Shown: positions 25,221-32,136 of the stretch, in pieces
How positions within the stretch are numbered: the stretch's first letter is position 1
Layout of the letters: the number at the start of each line of letters is the position of its first letter
Assembly: GCF_004014805.1 (NCBI RefSeq)
Contig: NZ_ATDN01000003.1
Span: 100,551-164,550, forward strand
Length of the DNA: 64,000 nt
Source: Mycolicibacterium elephantis DSM 44368
Lineage (GTDB): Bacteria; Actinomycetota; Actinomycetes; Mycobacteriales; Mycobacteriaceae
Direction: 5' to 3'
Position numbers and translations under genes: made by a program
The notes under the pieces: model-generated
What the model was told of the DNA's origin: nothing
Databases searched by the model: none
The model's input: only the letters and a program-made list of their open reading frames with translations

Positions 25221-26495
25221 GTGAACGAGCCGCGACCGCCCGGGGGCAAAGACCCCCGGGTCCGTCGAGAGCCGTCACAGGTGATCCGCCGAGATCCCGC
25301 CTACCGGCCGCCGCCACCACCCCCGCCACCGGGACCACCCCACCCGCCGCCCCGCAGGCCACCCCATCCGCCGACGCCGCAGCGCAGGCCCCCACCGCCT
25401 CCCCCGCGCCAGGCGCCTCCCCCGCGCCGCCCACCGCCCCGCAGACCACCACCGCCGCGCACGCCGCCACCGCCGCGTAAAGCGCCGCCCGTCGTGCGTC
25501 AGCCGCCACCCGCCCCGCCGAAAGCGAAAAAGCCACGCCGCCAACGACATTGGGGCCGCATATTGATGGCGTGCCTGCTGGTGGCGGTCGTCGCGGTGGT
25601 GGCCACCGGGGTATGGCTGGATCGCTCACTGCAGCGCATCCCGGCGCTGTCCGACTACCCCGGCCGGCCCGCCGCCGGGGCGGGCACCACCTGGCTGCTC
25701 GTCGGATCTGACAGCCGCCAGAACCTGACGCCCGAGCAGCAGGCCGACCTGGCCACCGGCGGGGACCTCGGCGACGGGCGCACCGACACCATCCTGCTCC
25801 TGCACGTCCCCGCGCTCTGGTCGAGCACCGAGACCACGTTGGTGTCCATTCCCCGGGACTCCTACGTCGAAGTGCCCGGCTACGGCAGCGACAAGATCAA
25901 CGCGGCGTTCACTTTCGGCGGGGCGCCACTGCTGGTCCAGACCGTGGAACAGGCCACCGGGTTGCGCCTCGATCATTACGCCGAGATCGGGTTCGACGGC
26001 TTCGCCGTGATGGTCGACGCCGTCGGTGGCGTGACGATGTGCCTCGACGAGCCGGTGGACGACCCGTTGGCGGGCGTCAACCTGCCGGCGGGATGCCAAA
26101 AGCTCGACGGCCGCAGCGCGCTCGGATACGTCCGCACCCGCGCGACGCCTCGCGCCGATCTGGACCGGATGTTGCGCCAGCGTGCCTTCATGGCCGCCCT
26201 GCTGCACCGTGCGGCCAGCCCCGTCGTGCTGCTCAACCCACTGCGCTGGCAACCGATGGCCGAGGCGCTGAGCAAGGCCGTCGCCGTCGATCAGGGCGCG
26301 CACATCTGGGACCTTGCGCGGCTGGCGTGGGCGATGCGCGGAGACGTCTCCACCCTGACCGTGCCGATCGGCGAGTTCACCGGCAGTGCGTCGGGCTCGG
26401 TGGTGGTGTGGGACAGCGACGCCGCCGACCAACTCTTCGACGCACTCCGCTCCGATTCCCCGGTGCCCCAAGCTGTCCTCGACGCGCAGCCATGA
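25221..26495 (+). CDS. LytR-CpsA-Psr (LCP) family protein
   Basis: A 424-residue membrane-anchored phosphotransferase that probably ligates arabinogalactan to peptidoglycan. GTG at 25221 is in frame with a Pro/Arg-rich cytoplasmic tail (residues 1-110), followed by one membrane span (MACLLVAVVAVVATGVWL). The LCP domain shows LLVGSDSRQNL, DGRTDTILLLHV, LVSIPRDSYVEVPGYG, KINAAFTFGG and LGYVRTRATPRADLDR, containing the conserved Asp and Arg residues that bind pyrophosphate. The tail is much longer than in most LCP proteins. Confidence 0.9.
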   Translation: MNEPRPPGGKDPRVRREPSQVIRRDPAYRPPPPPPPPGPPHPPPRRPPHPPTPQRRPPPPPPRQAPPPRRPPPRRPPPPRTPPPPRKAPPVVRQPPPAPPKAKKPRRQRHWGRILMACLLVAVVAVVATGVWLDRSLQRIPALSDYPGRPAAGAGTTWLLVGSDSRQNLTPEQQADLATGGDLGDGRTDTILLLHVPALWSSTETTLVSIPRDSYVEVPGYGSDKINAAFTFGGAPLLVQTVEQATGLRLDHYAEIGFDGFAVMVDAVGGVTMCLDEPVDDPLAGVNLPAGCQKLDGRSALGYVRTRATPRADLDRMLRQRAFMAALLHRAASPVVLLNPLRWQPMAEALSKAVAVDQGAHIWDLARLAWAMRGDVSTLTVPIGEFTGSASGSVVVWDSDAADQLFDALRSDSPVPQAVLDAQP

Positions 26496-26506
26496 GCCCG
26501 CTGCGG

Positions 26507-27355
26507 CTAACGACCGGCGCCGGTCAGCCCGTCCTGCAGCCAGGTCTTGGTACGACCCGGATGGTTGGTGGCCACCCACCCCACCCCGAGGTCGCGGCAG
26601 TAACCGACGTCCTCGAAATGGTCGACGGTCCAGCAGTACATCGCCCTACCCTGTGCGGCAGCGCGATCGACGAGCTCGGGATGCTGACGCAGCGTCATGA
26701 TCGACGGCCCGACGGCGGTGGCCCCGACCGTGGTCGCGGCGCTGCCGCCCAGAAAGCGCGAGGTGTCGCCGAGCAGCACCGTCGGAAGCATCGGCGCCGC
26801 TCGCCGGATCCGCCACACCGCGGCCGCCGAGAACGACATCACCACCGCCCTGGCCAGATCCGCGGATGCGGGTGATGCGATGCCGAAACGGTGCAACAAC
26901 GCCAGCACCTTGCTCTCGACGAGCGCGCCGTAGCGGACCGGGTGTTTGGTCTCGATGAAGAGCTTGACCGGACGGTTCCAGTCCAGCACCAGCGTCACCA
27001 GCTCCTCGAGGGTCAACAAACCGGTCTGAGCGTGGCCGGTGTTCCGGCGCCCGCTGGGATGCCATGAGCCGTAGTCGAGTTCCCGTAACTGCGCCAACGT
27101 CATCTCGCTGACGACCCCGGTGCCGTTCGACGTGCGGTCGACCTTGCGGTCGTGCAGGCACACCAGGTGACCGTCGCGGGTGAGCCGCACGTCGCACTCG
27201 ACTCCGTCGGCGCCCTCTTCCAGCGCAAGCTGGTAGGCCGCCAGGGTGTGCTCGGGCCGGTCGGCCGAGGCGCCGCGGTGGGCGACGACAAACGGGTGGC
27301 CGCCGGGCTCTGGTGCGGAACCCGCCGACGCGGCTCCCCCTTCGGCCGAGGTCAT
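26507..27355 (-). CDS. glpQ1: Glycerophosphodiester phosphodiesterase (GlpQ1-like)
   Basis: Hydrolyses glycerophosphodiesters to glycerol-3-phosphate and alcohol. It has 282 residues from ATG 27353-27355. The GDPD active site is VVAHRGASADRPEHTLAAY, ADGVECDVRLTRDGHLVCLHD and FIETKH, giving both catalytic His and the Glu/Asp metal ligands. C-terminal YCWTVDHFEDV and GVGWVATNHPG are typical. No clear signal peptide is seen, suggesting a cytosolic form. It is coupled by ATGA overlap to the upstream membrane protein gene. Confidence 0.92.
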   Translation of the reverse strand: MTSAEGGAASAGSAPEPGGHPFVVAHRGASADRPEHTLAAYQLALEEGADGVECDVRLTRDGHLVCLHDRKVDRTSNGTGVVSEMTLAQLRELDYGSWHPSGRRNTGHAQTGLLTLEELVTLVLDWNRPVKLFIETKHPVRYGALVESKVLALLHRFGIASPASADLARAVVMSFSAAAVWRIRRAAPMLPTVLLGDTSRFLGGSAATTVGATAVGPSIMTLRQHPELVDRAAAQGRAMYCWTVDHFEDVGYCRDLGVGWVATNHPGRTKTWLQDGLTGAGR

Positions 27356-28371
27356 ACGGATACGGTAGCCGGGTCCTGCTCCGAGGCCTCCACCGCCGCA
27401 ACGGCTTCGGGCTCCGACACCATCACCCAGCGTTTGGTCGGGCGCTCCACCGGTTGTCGTTCGAAGCCTTCGAAGACCTTGAACGCCAACAAGAATGCCG
27501 CCAAGGCCAACAGGTATGCGACGGTGGTCGTCACGGTGTTGTCGGCGATGCCCTGGGCGTCCTGGGCGAAGCTGGTCACGATCGACCAGATCGATACGAC
27601 GTAGCTGGCCAGCCACACCAGCCACCACGCCACCACAGGCCGGCGCAGCCAGGTCAACCGCTCCTCGACACCCGCGAGTTCGAGCACGAACACCGGCGCC
27701 CACGCCAGGTTGACCAGCGGCACCAGGCAACCCGCGCGCAGCGCCCAACCCGGACGGGGATCGACGTGCCCGCGGTGGGCGAACGCGGCAGCCCGCCGGG
27801 CGACCAGCCAGTTGGCCAGGACCACGATGCTGGCGAAGACCAGGAACATCGCGATCACGCTGATGCCGACCCCCAACCACGTCGCCGACCCGGCGATCCA
27901 CGGGTTGAGCAGCATGCTGCGGTTGATGATCAACAGCGCATAGCGCACCAGGTGGATGAACGCGGCAGCGCCCAGCGTGATCATGGTCGCGAGGAGGAGG
28001 GTACGCACCTTCTCCGGCGCGGGACCGGTGCGCGGCGCCGACGGCTGCTGATCGACGGCGTCGAAATGCTCGGTCAACCCCCACCGTGGGATGGCCGTGT
28101 AGCGCGGGGTGGGGCCGAGCGGTCTGGGCCCGCGCCGCGGGGGCGGCGGGGCGCCAGGACGCACGGCGATCCATCGATAGCCCGGCGGCAACCGCGGCGG
28201 TGTCGCCCGCGCCGACGAGCGCGCCGGGGCGGCCACGGCCGACGCGCTCCACTCGCTGCCCGGTCCGGACCCGGTCGGCGCGAGAAGGGCACCGTTGCAG
28301 CGCGGGCACCATTCCCGGCGCCGGTCGCGCACGTTCCACCGCGTTCCGCACTGGGAACACACCTGGATCAT
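27352..28371 (-). CDS. DUF4328-like membrane protein with N-terminal zinc ribbon (Rv3843c-like)
   Basis: A 339-residue protein from ATG 28369-28371. Residues 5-26 form a zinc-ribbon-like knuckle (CSQCG...CPRC), followed by a Pro/Arg-rich linker to about residue 110 and then about six membrane segments (TLLLATMITLGAAAFIHLV, AMFLVFASIVVLANWLV and others). The polytopic part resembles DUF4328. The role is unknown. A DnaA-box-like cluster lies in its upstream region. Confidence 0.8.
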   Translation of the reverse strand: MIQVCSQCGTRWNVRDRRREWCPRCNGALLAPTGSGPGSEWSASAVAAPARSSARATPPRLPPGYRWIAVRPGAPPPPRRGPRPLGPTPRYTAIPRWGLTEHFDAVDQQPSAPRTGPAPEKVRTLLLATMITLGAAAFIHLVRYALLIINRSMLLNPWIAGSATWLGVGISVIAMFLVFASIVVLANWLVARRAAAFAHRGHVDPRPGWALRAGCLVPLVNLAWAPVFVLELAGVEERLTWLRRPVVAWWLVWLASYVVSIWSIVTSFAQDAQGIADNTVTTTVAYLLALAAFLLAFKVFEGFERQPVERPTKRWVMVSEPEAVAAVEASEQDPATVSV

Positions 28372-28749
28372 CCGACCAGCCTAGCGACGCCGAGACGCGG
28401 GCCCGCAGGTACAGCCCGGCTCGGCGACGTCAGCAATTTGGGGCTATCCACAATTTCCACAGGTTCATCCACAGGCCATGATCAGCTGGAACCGCTGTGA
28501 GCCGCTCAATCTGTGCGGTCACTGAAGATCACTGTGGATAACCTGGACGCCTTCACGCAAGCAGTCCACGGGTCCGAGCGAAATCGATAGCCGACCTAAC
28601 GCTGATCTGGGCGGAGGATGCCCCGCCCGGCATGCCGGCGACTGATTTTCGCGTCGCCGAATCCAGCGGCTATGATCGGCGTCACAACGGCGCGCCTGTG
28701 ACAGGGCTCACTGAGCAGAACTAGCGAACGTGCAGGTCAGGAGTACTTG
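28372..28749. other. Intergenic region with promoter and DnaA-box-like sites
   Basis: A 378-base gap without a longer ORF. It holds four DnaA-box-like nonamers (28444-28541), a -10-like TATGAT at 28671-28676 oriented toward the small membrane gene, and a small hairpin GTCACA (28681-28686)/TGTGAC (28697-28702) in its leader. Confidence 0.6.
28444..28541. promoter_or_regulatory. Cluster of DnaA-box-like nonamers
   Basis: CTATCCACA (28444-28452), ATTTCCACA (28453-28461) and TCATCCACA (28465-28473) follow each other on the plus strand. A perfect TTATCCACA lies on the minus strand at 28533-28541 (TGTGGATAA on plus). No oriC genes are nearby, so if real it is a DnaA-responsive regulatory or titration site. 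Confidence 0.45.
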
Positions 28750-28908
28750 ATGGGGTCATATCCGATGGGTCCGGGATCCGCGGTACCGCCGTCTGAATGG
28801 CAGTCCTCCTCGAACGTCTACAACCGCGCGCAGTTGGTGGCATGCGTGCGCGCCGGCGTGATCGCCCTGGTGCTGCTGGGCATCCTCGCCCTCATCGTGC
28901 TGTTCTGA
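28750..28908 (+). CDS. Small single-span membrane protein
   Basis: A 52-residue ORF from ATG 28750, preceded by caggag (28737-28742) and a TATGAT -10-like element. The N-terminal half is polar (MGSYPMGPGSAVPPSEWQSS), and residues 32-52 are strongly hydrophobic (VRAGVIALVLLGILALIVLF), ending right after the span as in C-tail-anchored proteins. It ends before a strong bidirectional hairpin, as a real gene would. No family is recognised. Confidence 0.65.
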   Translation: MGSYPMGPGSAVPPSEWQSSSNVYNRAQLVACVRAGVIALVLLGILALIVLF

Positions 28909-28926
28909 ACGCAAACCTGACACGAA

Positions 28927-28962
28927 AGAGCCGCCGGACGTTCGATCTGTTCCGGCGGCTCT
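28927..28962. terminator. Bidirectional terminator hairpin
   Basis: A perfect 12-bp stem, AGAGCCGCCGGA (28927-28938) with TCCGGCGGCTCT (28951-28962), lies between the small membrane gene and convergent sodN, 18 and 22 bases from their stops. Confidence 0.85.
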
Positions 28963-28984
28963 GGTGTGGATGGAGTGGACGCGA

Positions 28985-29407
28985 TCAGGCGGGCGGGTAG
29001 ACACCCATCTGCTTGCCCTTGTCGGTCTGCCAGAAGATGTCGGCGATCTCGTCGATCGTCTTGATCAACTTCTCGGCCACGGCGACATCGAGCGATTTCT
29101 TCACGTCGCCGGCGCCGTGCACGCCGTCCCAGAACAGCTGATGCAGGTTCGGGAACTGCTCGAAGTGCTCCTTGGCGAAGAAGTCGGCCCACAGCACCAT
29201 CAGGTGATGCTTGACCTCCTCGGCCTGGCGCTCCTTGATGATGATGCAGCGGGTGCGGAAGTGCTCATCGTCTGAGTCGTGGTACTTCTGAATCGTCTTC
29301 AGACACGAGAGCGCCTCGATCTTGGCCTGCGCGGGGTCGTAGACGCCGCAGTACAGATCGCAGTGGGCATGGGCAGGGGTTGCGTTGGCGAACAGTCGAT
29401 GCAGCAT
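28985..29407 (-). CDS. sodN: Nickel-type superoxide dismutase
   Basis: Cytoplasmic hexameric NiSOD that dismutates superoxide. The protein has 140 residues from ATG 29405-29407, preceded by TTAGGAGCC. A 14-residue propeptide (MLHRLFANATPAHA) precedes the nickel hook HCDLYCGVYDPAQ, where the new N-terminal His, Cys2 and Cys6 bind Ni after cleavage. FRTRCIIIKERQAEEVKHH and FWDG...IFWQTDKGK follow the Streptomyces enzyme along its length. The usual Pro at hook position 5 is Tyr here. Mtb has iron-type sodA at this place. The maturation protease gene is divergent, just 23 bases away. Confidence 0.93.
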   Translation of the reverse strand: MLHRLFANATPAHAHCDLYCGVYDPAQAKIEALSCLKTIQKYHDSDDEHFRTRCIIIKERQAEEVKHHLMVLWADFFAKEHFEQFPNLHQLFWDGVHGAGDVKKSLDVAVAEKLIKTIDEIADIFWQTDKGKQMGVYPPA

Positions 29408-29430
29408 GGCTCCTAACTTACCCTTCGGGA

Positions 29431-29775
29431 GTGGGCCGCAACCATCCACTCTGTAGTTGGCCGCTACGACGATTCGCTGTCGTCGAGGATTCGATGCTGC
29501 CCACGCTGTCGCCCGGCGACGGGCTGCTCGGACTGCGCTGCCCGAGGCCGCGCACCGGGCAGCTGCGGGTGTTCCGCGACCCAACGCTGTCCTCCCGATG
29601 GCTCGTCAAACGGGTCGGCGAGGTGCGCGGATCCGGTCGCAGCGCGACTTTCGAGGCCCGGTCCGACAACCCCGGCATGCCGGGGGCGATGGACTCGCGC
29701 GAGTTCGGCTGGGTGCCCGCGGCCGATTCCTACCGCGTGGTGTGGACGGTCCGGCGGCGCAAAGTCGGCGGTTAG
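29431..29775 (+). CDS. sodX: Nickel superoxide dismutase maturation protease SodX (S26 family)
   Basis: A small S26 signal-peptidase-like protease of about 114 residues that removes the SodN propeptide. The catalytic Ser is in VEDSMLPTLSPGDG and the Lys in SRWLVKRVGEV; SDNPGMPGAMDSREFG is the Box E-like segment. It lacks a membrane anchor, consistent with a cytosolic substrate. GTG 29431-29433 is chosen because an earlier ATG at 29380 would overlap the divergent sodN start; the true start is uncertain. The head-to-head arrangement with sodN leaves almost no room for separate promoters. Confidence 0.82.
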   Translation: MGRNHPLCSWPLRRFAVVEDSMLPTLSPGDGLLGLRCPRPRTGQLRVFRDPTLSSRWLVKRVGEVRGSGRSATFEARSDNPGMPGAMDSREFGWVPAADSYRVVWTVRRRKVGG

Positions 29776-29845
29776 CACTCGTGTCGTCTTGTGTGCCAAG
29801 CGTTTGCACCGCATCCTGAGCCAATAACGAAGGCGCGGAGGCAAG

Positions 29846-30379
29846 ATGGAAAGAAGCTCCGGTCGGGCGATCGGAATCGCCCCGTTTCACTCACGAGGCA
29901 CGCTCAAGGGCTTCGTCATCTCGGGTCGTTGGCCGGACTCCACCAAAGAATGGGCCCAGCTTCTGACGTTGGCGGTACGGGTCGCGTCGCTGCCCGGCTT
30001 GTTGGCCACCACAACGGTTTTCGGGGCTCGTGAAGAGCTACCCGAGGAACCCGAGCCCTACACCGTCGGCCTCGTCGTCGCCGAAGGCACGGTGGTCGGC
30101 GACTCAGCGGTCGCGCCAGGGCATTTCGCACAGCAACAGCCCCCGGCGCTGCTGCTGCTGCATCCGCCGTCGGAGACCACGCCGTCACTGCCGGAGTGCA
30201 CGGGCGCCGCGTCAGGGTGCGTCCTGCTACCCGGGCTTCCGCATCTCGGCCTGGAACATCGCGCCGCGTGGGTCGAAGCCGAGGCGGACGGCACGGTCAC
30301 GTCGATGGTGAGCCGCGTCGGTGTCGACCCGATCAGCCATCCCGACACCGCCATTCTGGCGATGCTGCTTGCGGCGTAA
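29846..30379 (+). CDS. Conserved hypothetical protein (Rv3847-like)
   Basis: A 177-residue protein, the same length as Mtb Rv3847, from ATG 29846 with a GGAGG 8 bases upstream. No signal peptide or membrane span is evident. It is rich in small and hydrophobic residues with many Pro and Glu (REELPEEPEPYTVGLVV, QQQPPALLLLHPPSE). No catalytic motif is recognised. Conserved position between the SOD locus and the GDT1 gene is the only context. Confidence 0.8.
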   Translation: MERSSGRAIGIAPFHSRGTLKGFVISGRWPDSTKEWAQLLTLAVRVASLPGLLATTTVFGAREELPEEPEPYTVGLVVAEGTVVGDSAVAPGHFAQQQPPALLLLHPPSETTPSLPECTGAASGCVLLPGLPHLGLEHRAAWVEAEADGTVTSMVSRVGVDPISHPDTAILAMLLAA

Positions 30380-30488
30380 GCCTTTTCGAAGTTCGAAGCT
30401 TCAAGTCGCCAGCCTGAACGCTTGTTTCGGGTACCCGAAATCATCGCGCCGGGTGGCGCCCCGCGCACAACGCGGCTAGGGTCGGTCA

Positions 30489-30603
30489 CGTCAGCGAAGG
30501 GGAGTAGCCCCCAATCGACGGGTCGACACACTGGCGCAAGCCCGGCCCGCGAACCGCGACTCGACCGAGTGGCGGTGGGCGAGACCTTCGACCGGAGCTG
30601 ACG
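30489..30603 (+). promoter_or_regulatory. yybP-ykoY-type (manganese) riboswitch
   Basis: The leader of the GDT1 gene has the hallmark AAGGGGAGTAGC (30498-30509) and, on the 3' side, GGCGAGACC (30578-30586), the two conserved loops that dock to bind Mn2+. They are closed by a P1 stem CGTCAGC (30489-30495)/GCTGACG (30597-30603). The start codon lies 48 bases downstream, with a possible CGACGCGTCG hairpin near the ribosome binding site as expression platform. The known class controls Mn2+ efflux genes of this very family. Confidence 0.85.
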
Positions 30604-30651
30604 GGCCACTGAGCACTCGGCCTGTCGGCGACGCGTCGGAAGGTCGATCTC

Positions 30652-31353
30652 ATGCTCACCGCGATAGTCATCAGCCTCGCCGTGGTGTTCGTCGCCGAAC
30701 TGGGCGACAAGTCGCAGCTGATCGCCATGACCTACGCGCTGCGCCATCGGTGGTGGGTGGTGCTCTCGGGCATCGGTCTGGCGGCGATGCTCGTGCACGG
30801 CCTCTCGGTGACCATCGGCCATTTCCTCGGGTTGACGCTGCCCGACCGTCCGATCGCGTTCGCCGCGGCCATCGCCTTCCTGCTGTTCGCCGTGTGGACG
30901 TGGCGTTCCGGGCGCACCGGCGACGACGGTGACGACGGTGACGTGCGCGTCGCCGAGACGCGGTTCGTCGTTCCCGCGATCGTCTCGTCCTTCGTCCTCG
31001 CGGAACTGGGCGACAAGACCATGCTCGCCACGGTGGCCCTGGCGAGCGATCACCACTGGATCGGGGTGTGGATCGGTGCGACGGTCGGCATGGTGGGCGC
31101 CGACGGCGTGGCGATCGCGGCCGGCGCGTTACTGCACAGACGATTGCCGGTGCGGCTCCTGCACAACCTCGCAAGTGTGCTGTTTTTGTCGTTCGGCGTG
31201 TGGATCCTGTTCGACGCGGCCCTCGGGATGAGGTGGGTCGCGGTGACGGCGACCGGATCCCTGGCCGCCGTCGCCGCCCTCGCCCTGGCCGTCGGAGTGG
31301 TGCGAAACCGGGCGGCGCCGACCGCGTCGGGTACGCCGATAGCGAAACTTTAA
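30652..31353 (+). CDS. TMEM165/GDT1 (UPF0016) family Mn2+/Ca2+ transporter
   Basis: A 233-residue membrane protein with six or seven spans and a duplicated architecture. The signature ExGDK(S/T) occurs twice: VFVAELGDKSQL near residue 17 and VLAELGDKTML near residue 120, placing two acidic/Lys sites face to face in the membrane. Family members export Mn2+ (bacterial MneA/Mnx) or exchange Ca2+/H+. The manganese riboswitch in front strongly supports a Mn2+ export role. An acidic cytoplasmic loop (TGDDGDDGD) links the two halves. Confidence 0.9.
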   Translation: MLTAIVISLAVVFVAELGDKSQLIAMTYALRHRWWVVLSGIGLAAMLVHGLSVTIGHFLGLTLPDRPIAFAAAIAFLLFAVWTWRSGRTGDDGDDGDVRVAETRFVVPAIVSSFVLAELGDKTMLATVALASDHHWIGVWIGATVGMVGADGVAIAAGALLHRRLPVRLLHNLASVLFLSFGVWILFDAALGMRWVAVTATGSLAAVAALALAVGVVRNRAAPTASGTPIAKL

Positions 31354-31683
31354 TAAGCTTGCCTTACTAGCAAACGTTCTCGGCTTGCGGCATGGGCGTG
31401 ATGGGCGTTGCCAGTGAGGTTTAGCGCCACTACTGAGGTTCCGAAGCCGAACACGCTGGCAAATTGAATACGACGCGAGCGTTATTATTTGCCAGAACGC
31501 CCCACAGGCCGGCGCGGTAGGCATACCCTACAAGGGTCGCCACCGCCCGTGGCGGCTATCGACAACGACAAGGTGGGTCAACTTTTAAGCGGTTTGCACT
31601 TGGTTGTCAGCACAACACTGGCTACGATGATCAGCAAATACGCCGCCAACACCCGCTCGTCTACGCATGTGGAGGTCATATCG
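31354..31683 (+). other. Long espR leader/promoter region
   Basis: A 330-base region, AT-richer than its surroundings. It is open in the espR frame from 31489 but shows no conserved protein. TTTGC elements at 31489-31493 and 31593-31597 resemble part of the EspR recognition motif, so autoregulation is possible. No RNA motif was recognised. Confidence 0.5.
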
Positions 31684-32082
31684 ATGAGCACGACGTTCGC
31701 CGCCCGACTAAACCGCCTGTTCGACACGGTTTATCCGCCCGGCCGGGGCCCGCACACGTCGGCTGAAGTGATTGCAGCGCTCAAGGCAGAGGGCATCACC
31801 ATGTCAGCCCCCTACCTGTCTCAGCTTCGCTCAGGCAACCGCACCAACCCGTCCGCAGCGACCATGGCGGCCCTTGCCAACTTCTTCCGTATCAAGCCGG
31901 CGTACTTCACCGACGACGAGTACTACGAGAAGCTGGACAAGGAACTGACCTGGCTCGCCAACATGCGCGACGAGGGTGTCCGTCGTATTGCGGCGCGCAC
32001 CGTCGGCCTGTCGCCAGAGGCCCAGCAGGACCTCGTGCAGAAGGCAGACGAGCTGCGTCGCCGGGAGCATCTGGACGATTAG
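31684..32082 (+). CDS. espR: Nucleoid-associated transcriptional regulator EspR
   Basis: A 132-residue DNA-binding protein, identical in length to Mtb EspR. The N-terminal helix-turn-helix region is MSTTFAARLNRLFDTVYPPG...TMSAPYLSQLRSGNRTNPS, and the C-terminal dimerisation domain is AARTVGLSPEAQQDLVQKAD. EspR is a global organiser that controls ESX-1 (espACD) and envelope genes. ATG 31684 follows GGAGG (31670-31674). A T7S-associated cluster lies at the right end of this window, so targets may be near, but no site was proven. Confidence 0.95.
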   Translation: MSTTFAARLNRLFDTVYPPGRGPHTSAEVIAALKAEGITMSAPYLSQLRSGNRTNPSAATMAALANFFRIKPAYFTDDEYYEKLDKELTWLANMRDEGVRRIAARTVGLSPEAQQDLVQKADELRRREHLDD

Positions 32083-32120
32083 CCCTCGCTCGCGGGGCGT
32101 GAGTGCCCGGCGAAGTGCTG

Positions 32121-32136
32121 CGCTGAGGTTTCAGCG
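32121..32136. terminator. Weak hairpin between espR and the DUF6545-like gene
   Basis: CGCTGA (32121-32126), loop GGTT, TCAGCG (32131-32136) overlaps the stop codon of the minus-strand gene. The stem is short and there is no T-run; it could act as a terminator for the convergent pair. Confidence 0.3.

Noticed and set aside
28444..28541. Chromosomal origin
   Set aside because: Only four DnaA-box-like sites, with no dnaA, dnaN, rpmH or AT-rich unwinding element nearby.
31489..31683. N-terminal extension of EspR by 65 codons
   Set aside because: The Mtb protein is 132 residues and starts at the equivalent ATG; the extension has no conserved sequence.
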